Under the pieces are notes generated by a model. That model made no database searches, had not been told where the DNA came from, and worked only from the letters and a program-made list of their open reading frames with translations. A stretch of DNA of 64,000 nt from Halovulum dunhuangense (lineage in GTDB: Bacteria > Pseudomonadota > Alphaproteobacteria > Rhodobacterales > Rhodobacteraceae), in NCBI RefSeq assembly GCF_013093415.1, contig NZ_JABFBC010000001.1:62001-126000 (forward strand). Direction: 5' to 3'. Numbering within the stretch: position 1 is the stretch's first letter; every line of letters begins with the position of its first letter. The position numbers were made by a program, and so were the translations under genes. Below are positions 51,353-61,725 of this stretch, piece by piece.

Positions 51353-53161
51353 TCAATACACCCGTGCCTTCGGCGCGATGCGCTTCAGGTCGATGCCGCC
51401 TTCGTTGTGGCTGGTCAGCGGGTCGGTGTGCACGTTGCGGTAGCTCAGCTTCACCTTCGTCTCGCCATCCATGTGCGCCAGCGTATGCACGCGCCACTTC
51501 TCGTCGTCGCGATCGGGGAAATCCTCGTGCGCGTGGGCGCCTCGGCTTTCCTTGCGGGCCTCTGCCGATACCACCGTGGTCAGGGCGTTCGGCATCAGGT
51601 TCGCAAGCTCCAGCGTTTCCATCAGGTCGGTGTTCCAGATCAGCGAGCGGTCGTGGACCTTCAGGTCGTCCATGCCCTCGGCAACCTTGCTCATCTTCTC
51701 GGCGCCTTCCTTCAGCGTCTTCGAGGTGCGGAACACCGCCGCGTCGTTCTGCATCGTCTTCTGCATCTCGAGACGCAGCTCCGCGGTGCCGGTGCTGCCG
51801 GCCGCGTGGCGCAGCCGGTCGAAGCGGGCCATCGCCATCTCGACCGACTTCTCGTTCAGCGGCCGGTTCGGGCTGTTGCGGTCGATGACCTGGCCGGCGC
51901 GGATCGCGGCCGCGCGGCCGAACACCACAAGGTCGATCAGCGAGTTGGACCCAAGCCGGTTCGCGCCGTGCACGCTGGCGCAGCCCGCCTCGCCCACGGC
52001 CATCAGGCCGGGCTGGATCCGGTCATGGTCTGTGGCGGTCGGGTTCAGCACCTCGCCCCAGTAGTTGGTAGGGATGCCGCCCATGTTGTAATGCACGGTC
52101 GGCAGCACAGGGATCGGCTCTTTCGTGACATCGACGCCGGCAAAGATCTTGGCCGATTCCGAAATCCCAGGAAGCCGCTCGGCGAGCGCCTCTTTCGGCA
52201 GGTGGTCGAGATGCAGGTGGATATGGTCCTTGCCTGCGCCGACACCGCGGCCCTCGCGGATCTCGATGGTCATGCAGCGGCTGACGACGTCGCGCGAGGC
52301 CAGATCCTTGTAGGTCGGCGCATAGCGCTCCATGAAGCGCTCCCCTTCCGAGTTCGTCAGGTAGCCGCCCTCGCCGCGCGCGCCCTCGGTGATCAGGCAG
52401 CCGGCGCCATAGATGCCGGTCGGGTGGAACTGCACGAACTCCATGTCCTGAAGCGGCAGGTTCTGGCGTGCGACCATGCCGCCACCGTCGCCGGTGCAGG
52501 TATGCGCCGAGGTGGCCGAGAAATAGGCGCGGCCGTAGCCGCCCGTGGCCAGCACCACCATCTTGGCGTTGAAGCGGTGGATCGTGCCGTCATCCAGCTT
52601 CCACGCCACCACGCCCTGGCATTCGCCGTCATCGGTCATGATCAGGTCGATGGCGAAATACTCGATGAAGAACTCTGCGTTGTTCTTCAGCGACTGGCCG
52701 TAAAGCGTGTGCAGGATCGCGTGGCCGGTCCGGTCGGCCGCGGCGCAGGTGCGCTGCACGGGCGGGCCTTCGCCGAATTCGGTGGTGTGCCCGCCGAAGG
52801 GCCGCTGATAGATCTTGCCCTCTTCGGTGCGGGAAAACGGCACGCCGTAATGTTCCAGCTCGTAGACCGCCTTGGGCGCCTCGCGCGCTAGGTATTCCAT
52901 CGCGTCGGCATCGCCCAGCCAGTCAGACCCCTTGACGGTGTCGTACATGTGCCACTGCCAGCTGTCCGGGCCCATGTTGCCAAGGCTGGCGGCGATCCCG
53001 CCCTGGGCCGCCACGGTGTGGCTGCGGGTCGGGAACACCTTGGTGATGCAGGCGGTCTTGAGCCCCTGCTCCGCCATGCCGAGCGTGGCCCGCAGGCCCG
53101 AGCCGCCCGCGCCGACCACCACGACGTCGTAGACGTGATCGATGAATTCGTAAGCTGCCAT
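51353..53161 (-). CDS. sdhA: succinate dehydrogenase flavoprotein subunit
   Basis: A 602-residue subunit oxidising succinate to fumarate. It has the FAD motif [20 protein letters not shown] near residues 14-33, the [16 protein letters not shown] segment with the covalent FAD His near 47, the capping and substrate regions [20 protein letters not shown] near 205-224 and the [20 protein letters not shown] segment near 251-270, and the C-terminal [20 protein letters not shown]. Length and motifs are normal. It follows sdhD by 12 bases. Confidence 0.97.
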   Translation of the reverse strand: MAAYEFIDHVYDVVVVGAGGSGLRATLGMAEQGLKTACITKVFPTRSHTVAAQGGIAASLGNMGPDSWQWHMYDTVKGSDWLGDADAMEYLAREAPKAVYELEHYGVPFSRTEEGKIYQRPFGGHTTEFGEGPPVQRTCAAADRTGHAILHTLYGQSLKNNAEFFIEYFAIDLIMTDDGECQGVVAWKLDDGTIHRFNAKMVVLATGGYGRAYFSATSAHTCTGDGGGMVARQNLPLQDMEFVQFHPTGIYGAGCLITEGARGEGGYLTNSEGERFMERYAPTYKDLASRDVVSRCMTIEIREGRGVGAGKDHIHLHLDHLPKEALAERLPGISESAKIFAGVDVTKEPIPVLPTVHYNMGGIPTNYWGEVLNPTATDHDRIQPGLMAVGEAGCASVHGANRLGSNSLIDLVVFGRAAAIRAGQVIDRNSPNRPLNEKSVEMAMARFDRLRHAAGSTGTAELRLEMQKTMQNDAAVFRTSKTLKEGAEKMSKVAEGMDDLKVHDRSLIWNTDLMETLELANLMPNALTTVVSAEARKESRGAHAHEDFPDRDDEKWRVHTLAHMDGETKVKLSYRNVHTDPLTSHNEGGIDLKRIAPKARVY

Positions 53162-53173
53162 GACAGTCTCCGG

Positions 53174-53554
53174 TTAGCCGGCGAAGGCGATCTTGGCGAC
53201 GGCGAACACGCCGCTCAGGCCAAGCGCCCAGCAGATCAGGGTGTTGGCGACCAGCGCCGCGGTGCGGGCGGCCTTGCCGTGGATGTAATCCTCGATCACC
53301 ACCTGCAAGCCCTGCATGTGGTGATACAGCGTCACCCCGATGAACAGGATGGCGACGATCGCGTTGAACGGGTTCTGGTAGACCGCGCGCACCTCGTCGA
53401 AGCCGCCGCCCAGCGCACCCGCGAAGGGGAACACGAACAGCAGCGTCAGCGGCACCAGCGCGATCGAGGTCATGCGCTGGCTCCACCAGTGGCCGACGCC
53501 TTCCTTCGCGGCGCCAAGTCCGGATACGCGGGCACGGTCGGTTCTGTAATCCAT
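53174..53554 (-). CDS. sdhD: succinate dehydrogenase membrane anchor subunit
   Basis: A 126-residue inner-membrane subunit with three helices: about residues 29-50 (SIALVPLTLLFVFPFAGAL), 62-83 (FNAIVAILFIGVTLYHHMQG, holding the haem-ligand-type His) and 97-123. The sequence YHHMQGLQVVIEDYIHGK after the second helix is typical of SdhD. It binds haem b and ubiquinone with SdhC. The ATG at 53554 lies 11 bases after the sdhC stop. Confidence 0.93.
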   Translation of the reverse strand: MDYRTDRARVSGLGAAKEGVGHWWSQRMTSIALVPLTLLFVFPFAGALGGGFDEVRAVYQNPFNAIVAILFIGVTLYHHMQGLQVVIEDYIHGKAARTAALVANTLICWALGLSGVFAVAKIAFAG

Positions 53555-53565
53555 CTCCGCTCTCC

Positions 53566-53955
53566 TCAGCTGAAGGCCGCGATCAGCGTCAGCACGGTCA
53601 GCACGCCCGACCCGCCAAGCACGATCATGCCGGACTTGCGCACCTCCTCCAGGCCGAAACCACGGCCGGTGTCCCACCACAGGTGCCGGATGCCGGTGCA
53701 GAAGTGATACCACAACGCCCAGAGCGAGACGATCATCACCAGCCCGCCCAGCCACGACGTGATCAGCCCGTCCACGAAGGCGAAATACGCGGCGTCGGTC
53801 GCCGCGGCGAGAAACCACCAGACCACCAGGATCGTCGCAAGGCTCAGGCCGATACCGGTGATCCGGTGCAGGATCGACAGCGTGCCGGTGTAGGACTGGT
53901 CGAAGACGGTCAGGTGCGGGGATAGCGGGCGGTTGCCGCGGTTCACGTCGGCCAT
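53566..53955 (-). CDS. sdhC: succinate dehydrogenase cytochrome b556 subunit
   Basis: A 129-residue subunit with three transmembrane helices. It carries the family motif RPLSPHLTVF near residue 9, SILHRITGIGLSLATILVVW (quinone-site Ser and Arg) near 26-45, and LWYHFCTGIRHLWWDTGRGF near 80-99 with the haem-ligand His. The ATG at 53955 follows GAAAGGGACCGCCA. It is the first gene of sdhCDAB; a paired TGTGATCACA-type palindrome lies about 145-175 bases upstream. Confidence 0.93.
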   Translation of the reverse strand: MADVNRGNRPLSPHLTVFDQSYTGTLSILHRITGIGLSLATILVVWWFLAAATDAAYFAFVDGLITSWLGGLVMIVSLWALWYHFCTGIRHLWWDTGRGFGLEEVRKSGMIVLGGSGVLTVLTLIAAFS

Positions 53956-54097
53956 TGGCGGTCCCTTTCTTGTCTCTCTGCCCCCGGGCGAACCGGGGGG
54001 TGCGGGGCGCAAAATAGTCCAATTCGAAGGGAAGCACACCCCCAACACGCGCCCCGACTGCGACAGGAAAGCCTTTTTTCAGCCCTTTTCCGCCTTC

Positions 54098-54128
54098 TGT
54101 GATCACAAGAATAATTCCAGTGATCACA
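54098..54128. promoter_or_regulatory. tandem palindrome operator upstream of sdhC
   Basis: TGTGATCACA (54098-54107, perfect palindrome) and AGTGATCACA (54119-54128, one mismatch) are separated by 11 AT-rich bases, centres 21 bp apart. The same arrangement occurs upstream of sucC. The regulator is unknown. Confidence 0.65.
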
Positions 54129-54149
54129 AATTTCGCGCCCGCCCGTGAA

Positions 54150-55190
54150 TCAGCCCCGCATCGGGATCAGCGCCCAGAAGTCGAAATCCAGAAGCACCGT
54201 GTCGCGGTATTTTCCCACCTCGTCCCGCAACTCCCCGGGGGTCTGCGGCCCCCGTGTCGCGACCAGTCGCAGGCGCAGGGCGCCCACCCCCGGACGGTCC
54301 GTCAGGGCACGGTCCAGCACCTCGGACCAGGCATGCACCGTATCGCCCGCAAAGCAGGGATTGGCATGGGCGCCGGCATTGATCGCGGCGATCAACTGCG
54401 CATTCGCAAGCCCGTTGAAGCTGAGCGCGCGCGCAAGGCTGATGACATGCCCGCCATAGATCAGCCGCCGCCCGTCGGGCCGCGCGCCGCTGTCGAAATG
54501 CACCCGCGCCGTGTTCTGCCACAGCCGGGTGGCCATCATGTGCTCGGCGTCCTCGACGGTCACGCCGTCCACATGGTCGATGATCTCGCCCGGGGCGTAA
54601 TCCTCCCAAAGATGCCCGGACCCGGCGAGCGCAGGATCGTAGCGCTCGAAATCCAGCCCCTCCGGCACGACCAGCGCCTCGGGCGCGACCGCCACGGCCA
54701 GTTCCGGCAGCACCGCCTCGGGCGCCGGCGCCTCCGGGTCGCGCTTGCGGACCATGACCCAGCGCGCATAGGACAGCACCGCCTCGCCGCGCTGGTTGCG
54801 CCCCGTCGTGCGCACCCAGACGATGCCCGATTTCCCGTTCGAGGTCTGCTTGAGCCCGATCACCTCCGACTCCGACACCAGCGTATCGCCCGGATAGACG
54901 GGGCGCAGGAACCGCCCCTCGGCATAGCCCAGATTGGCGATCGCGTTCAGCGAGATGTCCGGCACCGTCTTGCCGAACACGACGTGAAACGCGGCCAGAT
55001 CCTCCAGCGGGCTTTGCGGCAGGCCGCAGGCGCGCGCAAATTCGTCCGACGATGTCAGCGCGAAGCGGCTGGGATAAAGCGCGTGATAAAGCGCGCGGTC
55101 GCCGGTCGTCACCGTGCGCGGCGTCGCGTGGCGAAAGACCTGCCCGATCCGGTAGTCCTCGAAGAAGTGGCCGGGGCTGGTCTTGGCCAT
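54150..55190 (-). CDS. mch: mesaconyl-CoA hydratase
   Basis: A 346-residue double-hotdog MaoC-type enzyme that hydrates mesaconyl-CoA to beta-methylmalyl-CoA in the ethylmalonyl-CoA pathway. Recognised segments include FFEDYRIGQVFRHATPRTVT near residue 9, VVFGKTVPDISLNAIANLGYA near 69 (read as VVFGKTVPDISLNAIANLGY), GLKQTSNGKSGIVWVRTTGR near 111, and the second-domain hydratase motif IYGGHVISLARALSFNGLAN near 235-254. The ATG at 55190 gives MAKTSPGHFFEDYR; a GTG at 55196 is also in frame. Its stop is 195 bases before sdhC. Confidence 0.92.
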   Translation of the reverse strand: MAKTSPGHFFEDYRIGQVFRHATPRTVTTGDRALYHALYPSRFALTSSDEFARACGLPQSPLEDLAAFHVVFGKTVPDISLNAIANLGYAEGRFLRPVYPGDTLVSESEVIGLKQTSNGKSGIVWVRTTGRNQRGEAVLSYARWVMVRKRDPEAPAPEAVLPELAVAVAPEALVVPEGLDFERYDPALAGSGHLWEDYAPGEIIDHVDGVTVEDAEHMMATRLWQNTARVHFDSGARPDGRRLIYGGHVISLARALSFNGLANAQLIAAINAGAHANPCFAGDTVHAWSEVLDRALTDRPGVGALRLRLVATRGPQTPGELRDEVGKYRDTVLLDFDFWALIPMRG

Positions 55191-55192
55191 CC

Positions 55193-55396
55193 TCACAGCT
55201 CGCCCAGCCGCCGCTCCGGGTCATAGGGGCCGTCGACCTCCTTCGTCACCGCCTGCGCGCAGCGCATCCTTCCGGTGGAATGGTCAAAGGCGTATTGCGG
55301 GTCGCCATGCAGCACCCAGCCCTTGGCAAGCGCGGCCGTCACCTTGTGGCAGAAGGCCGATGTATCCTCTTCGGTCAGCAGTCGATAGGCGATCAT
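55193..55396 (-). CDS. DUF1737-family small protein
   Basis: A 67-residue protein beginning MIAYRLLTEEDTSAFCHKVT, then AALAKGWVLHGDPQYAFD near residue 21-38 and RMRCAQAVTKEV. This is the DUF1737 pattern: a short domain in which YxxL, the GW and the GxP segments are conserved. The function is unknown. It is tightly packed between nnrU and mch, overlapping or touching both, so it is probably co-transcribed with the ethylmalonyl-CoA genes. Confidence 0.8.
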   Translation of the reverse strand: MIAYRLLTEEDTSAFCHKVTAALAKGWVLHGDPQYAFDHSTGRMRCAQAVTKEVDGPYDPERRLGEL

Positions 55397-55400
55397 GGTC

Positions 55401-55961
55401 TCATCCCGGAAACGGCCAGGGGCCCAGCAGCGAATGGATGCCGCCAAGAACGGCAAAGACGACAACCGAGATCAGCACCAGCCGCACATCCCCCTTCACC
55501 GGCCCCGGCGCGGGCGGCGTCCAGGCCGGGTTGCCCCGGTTGATCGCGACCATCGCCACCGGCGCCCACAGGCCCAGCCCGCCGAACAGGATGATCGAGG
55601 CCAGATCCCCGTTCACCAGCAGATGCGCCACCGCCCAGGCCAGGAACCCGGTCAGCATCGGGTGCCGCAGCCAGCTGCGCATCCGCCCCTTGGACGACGC
55701 CATGCCGAAGAAGATCACCGCCAGCAGCATCAGCAGGTTGTTCACATGAAGCATGGCGGCCGGTGGCGTCCATACCGCCACGAAGTCGGCGCCCCGGTAG
55801 CCCAGCACCATCAGCACGACCGACAGCAGAAGCAGCGTCGCGAAGATCGCCTTGGACTTGTCGCCCATCCGCGCCGAGAGCGCCGCGCGCTGCGCGGGCG
55901 CAAGCCGCTTGAACAGATGCGCGCCCCACCACAAGGCCACGCCGATTACCAGAAGCGTCAT
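55401..55961 (-). CDS. nnrU: NnrU-family membrane protein
   Basis: A 186-residue membrane protein with about five helices. The N terminus reads MTLLVIGVALWWGAHLFKRL; the core has LLMLLAVIFFGMASSKGRMR near residue 76, RHPMLTGFLAWAVAHLLVNG near 99 (the conserved His of the family), and GIHSLLGPWP at the C terminus. NnrU proteins were first linked to nitric oxide metabolism and are related to an isoprenoid methyltransferase-like membrane fold; the role here is uncertain. A GTG at 55964 is an alternative start. Confidence 0.87.
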   Translation of the reverse strand: MTLLVIGVALWWGAHLFKRLAPAQRAALSARMGDKSKAIFATLLLLSVVLMVLGYRGADFVAVWTPPAAMLHVNNLLMLLAVIFFGMASSKGRMRSWLRHPMLTGFLAWAVAHLLVNGDLASIILFGGLGLWAPVAMVAINRGNPAWTPPAPGPVKGDVRLVLISVVVFAVLGGIHSLLGPWPFPG

Positions 55962-55985
55962 CACCGCCCTCCGCCCGTGTTTCGC

Positions 55986-56834
55986 TCAGGACATTCGCGC
56001 AATCGCGTCGGCCTTGGCAAGCGTGCGCCGCGCCGTCTCGACATGCAGGTTCTCGACGATGCGCCCGTCCAGCACCGCAACGCCCAACCCCTTCGCCTGC
56101 GCCTCCTCGAAGGCCGCCACCTGCGCGCGCGCCAGCGCCAGTTCCTCCTCGGACGGGGCGAAGATGCGGTTGGCGATCTCAAGCTGCACGGGATGGATCA
56201 GCGTCTTGCCGTCGAAACCCATGTCGCGGCCCTGCGCGCATTCGGCCTCCAGCCCCGCCTCGTCGCGAAACGCGTTGTAGACCCCGTCAAGGCACACCAG
56301 CCCCGCTGCCCGCGCCGCCAGCAGGCATTGCGACAGCGCATGCAGCAGCGGCAGCCGGTCGGGCCGGTGCCGCGTGCCCAGGTCCTTGGCCAGGTCGTTC
56401 GTGCCCAGCACGAACCCCTCCATCCGCGGCGCCCCGGCAATGGCGGCTGCGTTCAGCACGCCCTCGGGCGTTTCCATCATCGCCCAGACCCGCGACGGGT
56501 GCCCCTCGGGAAGCCCTGCGGCCACCGTCTCGATCAGTTCCGGCCGGGACACCTTGGGCAGCAGGATGCCATGCGGCCGCGCGGCGATCGCGGCTTCCAG
56601 ATCCGCACGCCCCCATTCGGTGTCGAGCGCGTTGATCCGCACCAGCAGGCGGCGCTTGCCAAAGCCGCCCTCGCGCACCGCCGCCGTCACCAGATCGCGC
56701 GCAGTCCCCTTGGCGTCCGGCGCGACCGCATCCTCCAGGTCCAGGATCAGCGCGTCCGCGGGCAGGCTGCGCGCCTTTTCCAACGCGCGGGGATTCGATC
56801 CCGGCATGTAGAGAACGGAACGGTATGGATGCAT
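55986..56834 (-). CDS. mcl2: (3S)-malyl-CoA thioesterase / CoA-ester lyase-like
   Basis: A 282-residue CitE-type TIM-barrel protein. It begins MHPYRSVLYMPGSNPRALEK and has the metal and CoA regions LILDLEDAVAPDAKGTARD near residue 28, RINALDTEWGRADLEAA near 66, ILLPKVSRPELIETV, MMETPEGVLNAAAIAGAPR near 123, and VLGTNDLAKDLGTRHRPDR. The pattern resembles Mcl2 of Rhodobacter sphaeroides, which hydrolyses (3S)-malyl-CoA to malate. Context with mch and mdh fits. Malyl-CoA lyase proper (Mcl1) is another possibility but is usually longer. The start at 56834 was chosen by family N terminus. Confidence 0.88.
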   Translation of the reverse strand: MHPYRSVLYMPGSNPRALEKARSLPADALILDLEDAVAPDAKGTARDLVTAAVREGGFGKRRLLVRINALDTEWGRADLEAAIAARPHGILLPKVSRPELIETVAAGLPEGHPSRVWAMMETPEGVLNAAAIAGAPRMEGFVLGTNDLAKDLGTRHRPDRLPLLHALSQCLLAARAAGLVCLDGVYNAFRDEAGLEAECAQGRDMGFDGKTLIHPVQLEIANRIFAPSEEELALARAQVAAFEEAQAKGLGVAVLDGRIVENLHVETARRTLAKADAIARMS

Positions 56835-57100
56835 GCGGCCAGCCCCCGGGGTTCGTGTTGCACCGCAGCGCATACCGCGCCGGACGGGGTGGCGCAAGGG
56901 CAGGGCGGAATATTGCATCAACCGAAACCCCTTCCATGCAACTTTATTACCGGTGTTGCGCAAGCACCCTGCCCGGCGCGCGCTGCGTTAACCGAATTTT
57001 CGCCAACGCCCGAGATGATTTCCCTGCGCGGTCCCGCACCGCGTGCCGAGACCGCGCTCTGCCGGGATCGGCGGCAAGCGCGCCAGCGAAAGGGACTTCC

Positions 57101-58520
<1,420 letters not shown>

Positions 58521-58555
58521 CGGGTTCGGCGCTTGTTCGCCGACCACACGCCAAT

Positions 58556-58587
58556 ATGTGATCACATAATTTTTTAGTGTGATCACA
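58556..58587. promoter_or_regulatory. tandem palindrome operator upstream of sucC
   Basis: ATGTGATCACAT (58556-58567) and TGTGATCACA (58578-58587) are perfect palindromes, centres 21 bp apart, with TAATTTTTTAG between the 10-base cores. Spacing and sequence match the pair upstream of sdhC. They lie just after the mdh stop. Confidence 0.7.
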
Positions 58588-58599
58588 AAACGCAGGAAC

Positions 58600-58635
58600 C
58601 GCCCGGATTCCCCGTGAATCCGGGCGATTTCCTTT
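58600..58635 (+). terminator. terminator-like hairpin between mdh and sucC
   Basis: CGCCCGGATTC (58600-58610) and GAATCCGGGCG (58616-58626) form a perfect 11-bp stem with loop CCCGT, followed by ATTTCCTTT. It probably ends mdh transcription. Confidence 0.65.
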
Positions 58636-58662
58636 GCACAGTCCATTTTCAGCGCCTATGGG
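58634..58662 (+). promoter_or_regulatory. possible sigma-70 promoter of sucC
   Basis: TTGCAC (58634-58639), 17 bases, TATGGG (58657-58662) lies directly after the mdh terminator and about 90 bases before the sucC start. This would put the tandem palindromes roughly 80-110 bases upstream of the transcription start. Confidence 0.45.
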
Positions 58663-58752
58663 GGTCAAAAAGGAACGCCCGGGGCGCTCTGTCCGGCCAC
58701 ACCGGCCGCGCAAGGGCCCGTCCCGGGACAGGACGAAAGGGACCGGCGAGAC

Positions 58753-59946
58753 ATGAACATCCACGAGTACCAGGCCAAGCAGCTGCTGCGCGACTACGGC
58801 GCGCCGGTATCGGATGGCCGCGTCGTCACGCGCGCCGAGGAAGCCAAGACCATGGCCAGCGAACTCGACGGCCCGCTCTGGGTGGTCAAGGCGCAGATCC
58901 ATGCCGGCGGCCGCGGCAAGGGCCACTTCAAGGAAGCCTCCGCCGGCGAAAAGGGCGGCGTGCGGCTGACGAAGTCGGTCGAGGAAGCGGCCGAGCAGAC
59001 CCAGAAGATGCTGGGCCGCACCCTTGTCACCCACCAGACCGGCCCGGCCGGCAAGCAGGTCAACCGCATCTACATCGAGGACGGATCGGGCATCGACACC
59101 GAACTGTACCTCGCGCTGCTGGTGGACCGCAAAACCTCGCGCATCTCCTTCGTCTGCTCGACCGAGGGCGGCATGGACATCGAGGAGGTGGCCGCCAACA
59201 CCCCCGAAAAGATCCTCAGCTTCTCCGTCGACCCCGCTTCCGGCATCTCGGCATTTCACGGCCGCCGCGTCGCCTTTGCCCTGGGGCTCCAGGGCCAGCA
59301 GGTCAAGCAGTGCGTGCAGCTGGTGAACACCCTCTACCGCATGTTCGTCGAGCGCGACATGGAGATGCTGGAAATCAACCCCCTGATCGTCACCGACAAG
59401 GGCGACCTGAAGTGCCTCGACGCCAAGATGGGCTTCGATTCGAACGCGCTCTACCGCCAGCCGCAGATCCTGTCGCTGCGCGACGAGACCGAAGAGGATC
59501 CCAAGGAACTGGCCGCGTCGAAGTTCGATCTGAACTACATCGCCCTCGACGGCGAGATCGGCTGCATGGTGAACGGCGCGGGCCTTGCGATGGCCACCAT
59601 GGACATCATCAAGCTCTACGGCGCGGAACCCGCCAACTTCCTTGACGTGGGCGGCGGCGCGACCCGCGAAAAGGTCACCGAGGCGTTCAAGATCATCACC
59701 AGCGATCCCAACGTGAAGGGCATCCTCGTCAACATCTTCGGCGGCATCATGCGCTGCGACGTCATCGCCGAGGGCGTGATCGCCGCGGTCCGCGAAGTCG
59801 GCCTCAAGGTGCCGCTGGTGGTCCGCCTCGAGGGCACCAATGTCGAGAAGGGCAAGGAGATCATCGGCGCATCCGGCCTCGACGTGATCGCGGCCGACGA
59901 CCTCGCCGACGCCGCTGCCAAGATCGTGAAGGCCGTGAAGGGCTGA
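58753..59946 (+). CDS. sucC: succinate--CoA ligase, beta subunit
   Basis: A 397-residue ATP-grasp subunit of succinyl-CoA synthetase. It has [20 protein letters not shown] at the N terminus, the nucleotide site [20 protein letters not shown] near residue 43, [30 protein letters not shown] near 201-212, and [18 protein letters not shown] near 296 followed by [20 protein letters not shown]. It catalyses substrate-level phosphorylation in the TCA cycle together with SucD, encoded 64 bases downstream. Confidence 0.97.
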   Translation: MNIHEYQAKQLLRDYGAPVSDGRVVTRAEEAKTMASELDGPLWVVKAQIHAGGRGKGHFKEASAGEKGGVRLTKSVEEAAEQTQKMLGRTLVTHQTGPAGKQVNRIYIEDGSGIDTELYLALLVDRKTSRISFVCSTEGGMDIEEVAANTPEKILSFSVDPASGISAFHGRRVAFALGLQGQQVKQCVQLVNTLYRMFVERDMEMLEINPLIVTDKGDLKCLDAKMGFDSNALYRQPQILSLRDETEEDPKELAASKFDLNYIALDGEIGCMVNGAGLAMATMDIIKLYGAEPANFLDVGGGATREKVTEAFKIITSDPNVKGILVNIFGGIMRCDVIAEGVIAAVREVGLKVPLVVRLEGTNVEKGKEIIGASGLDVIAADDLADAAAKIVKAVKG

Positions 59947-60010
59947 TCCCCGCCCAAGCGCCCGGGCGGGTCTTGCACCCGCCGACCGACAACACCAGAT
60001 GGAGGCCCCG

Positions 60011-60895
60011 ATGGCCGTACTCGTCAACGAAAACACCAAGGTGATCTGCCAGGGCCTGACCGGCGCCCAGGGCACCTTCCACTCCGAGCAGGCGATCGCC
60101 TACGGCACGAAGATGGTCGGCGGCGTGACCCCCGGAAAGGGCGGCTCGACCCATATCGGCCTGCCCGTCTTCGACACCGTGGCCCAGGCGCGCGAGGCGA
60201 CCGGCGCCAACGCGACCGCGATCTACGTCCCGCCCCCCTTCGCCGCCGACGCCATCCTCGAGGCGATCGACGCCGAGATGGACCTGATCGTCTGCATCAC
60301 CGAAGGCATCCCCGTGCTCGACATGATGAAGGTGAAGCGCACGCTCCAGGGCTCACGCTCGATCCTGATCGGGCCGAACTGCCCCGGCATCATCACGCCC
60401 GACGCGTGCAAGATCGGCATCATGCCCGGCCATATCCACAAGCGCGGCTCGGTCGGCGTCGTGTCCCGCTCGGGCACGCTGACCTACGAGGCCGTGAAGC
60501 AGACCACCGACGCGGGCCTCGGCCAGTCCACCTGCATCGGCATCGGCGGCGACCCGATCAAGGGCATGGAGCATATCGACGCGCTCGAACTGCTGCTGGG
60601 CGACCCCGAGACCGAGTCGATCATCATGATCGGCGAGATCGGCGGCTCGGCCGAGGAAGACGCCGCGCAGTTCATCAAGGACGAACGCAAGGCCGGCCGC
60701 TCCAAGCCCATCGCCGGCTTCATCGCGGGCCGCACGGCGCCTCCGGGCCGCCGCATGGGCCATGCCGGCGCCATCGTCGCCGGTGGCAAGGGCGGTGCCG
60801 ATGACAAGATCGAAGCCATGAAATCCGCCGGCATCGTGGTCGCCGACAGCCCCGCCGGGCTGGGCGCGGCGATGCTCAAGGCCCTTGGCCGCTAG
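60011..60895 (+). CDS. sucD: succinate--CoA ligase, alpha subunit
   Basis: A 294-residue CoA-binding subunit. It shows [20 protein letters not shown] (CoA site) near residue 10, [17 protein letters not shown] near 39, the [20 protein letters not shown] segment near 122, [12 protein letters not shown] near 153, and [20 protein letters not shown] near 253-272 with the phosphohistidine. AGATGGAGGCCCCG precedes the ATG at 60011; an in-frame start at 59999 is less likely. It pairs with SucC. Confidence 0.97.
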   Translation: MAVLVNENTKVICQGLTGAQGTFHSEQAIAYGTKMVGGVTPGKGGSTHIGLPVFDTVAQAREATGANATAIYVPPPFAADAILEAIDAEMDLIVCITEGIPVLDMMKVKRTLQGSRSILIGPNCPGIITPDACKIGIMPGHIHKRGSVGVVSRSGTLTYEAVKQTTDAGLGQSTCIGIGGDPIKGMEHIDALELLLGDPETESIIMIGEIGGSAEEDAAQFIKDERKAGRSKPIAGFIAGRTAPPGRRMGHAGAIVAGGKGGADDKIEAMKSAGIVVADSPAGLGAAMLKALGR

Positions 60896-61002
60896 ACGGA
60901 CGAAAGGACGCGGGCTGACGTCATGAGGATGGCCTGCCATGAACCCGGCGCATCGCGCCCGGCCCCCGAACGGTCCGCCCCCTGTCACGGGGGGCGACCC
61001 TG

Positions 61003-61725
61003 ATGGTCCTTGTAAGCCACGACCGCATGTTCGTTTTCATCAAGACGGGAAAGACCGCCTCCACCTCGGTCGAGATGTATCTCGAACGCTGGTGCCGGCC
61101 GCCGGGGGCCCGCATCACGGAACGCACGCGCCAGCACCGCAGCCGTCACGGCATCGTCGGCGCCCGGATGACCGGGAAGCCCTCGCGCCTCGGTCGCTGG
61201 CTGCATCCCTGGCGCAACCACATGAGCGCGACCGAGATCCGCGACCGGCTGGGCCGCGACCGCTGGGGCGCCTATGCAAAGATCACCTCGATCCGGAACC
61301 CCTTCGACAAGGCGCTGTCGCAATACCTGTGGCACACCCGCCTGCCAGAGCCCCGCGACCTGCACGAGGCGGCAGCCTTCCGCCCTGCCTTCACGGCGCA
61401 TCTGCGCGCTTATCCGGGGCTGACGGATCACCACACGCTGCATGTCGACGGCGCCTACGCGCCGGACCTGACCATCCGATACGAGCATCTCGCGCAGGAT
61501 CTGTCCGATGTCTGCGCCCGGCTCCACCTCCAGTGGGAGCCGGACCGACTTGCCGTGACCAAGCGCACCCGCGACGGGCGGTTGCCGCTGGACGCCTTCT
61601 ACGACGACGAGGCCGCGGCGATCGTGCGCGACCGCTACGCCTGGATCTTCGACCGTTTCGGCTATGCCGCCGACCCAGCGACGCCGCTTCCGGCGCCGCA
61701 TCATGACATCACAGGAGCCGCGTGA
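61003..61725 (+). CDS. sulfotransferase-like protein between sucD and sucA
   Basis: A 240-residue protein with the N-terminal MFVFIKTGKTASTSVEMYLE segment (about residues 9-28), a P-loop-like KTGKTAST that resembles the PAPS-binding loop, and AKITSIRNPFDKALSQYLWH near 93, the usual Arg/Ser 3'-phosphate motif. The middle is very basic. The target is unknown; such enzymes often modify surface glycans. The ATG at 61003 or an internal one at 61027 could be the start. Its stop overlaps the sucA ATG by one base, so translation of sucA may depend on it. Confidence 0.72.
   Translation: MVLVSHDRMFVFIKTGKTASTSVEMYLERWCRPPGARITERTRQHRSRHGIVGARMTGKPSRLGRWLHPWRNHMSATEIRDRLGRDRWGAYAKITSIRNPFDKALSQYLWHTRLPEPRDLHEAAAFRPAFTAHLRAYPGLTDHHTLHVDGAYAPDLTIRYEHLAQDLSDVCARLHLQWEPDRLAVTKRTRDGRLPLDAFYDDEAAAIVRDRYAWIFDRFGYAADPATPLPAPHHDITGAA

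Noticed and set aside
54098-54128. Reading the TGTGATCACA pairs as CRP or FNR sites
   Set aside because: CRP needs TGTGA-N6-TCACA and FNR needs TTGAT-N4-ATCAA; here the half-sites abut with no spacer, so neither consensus fits.
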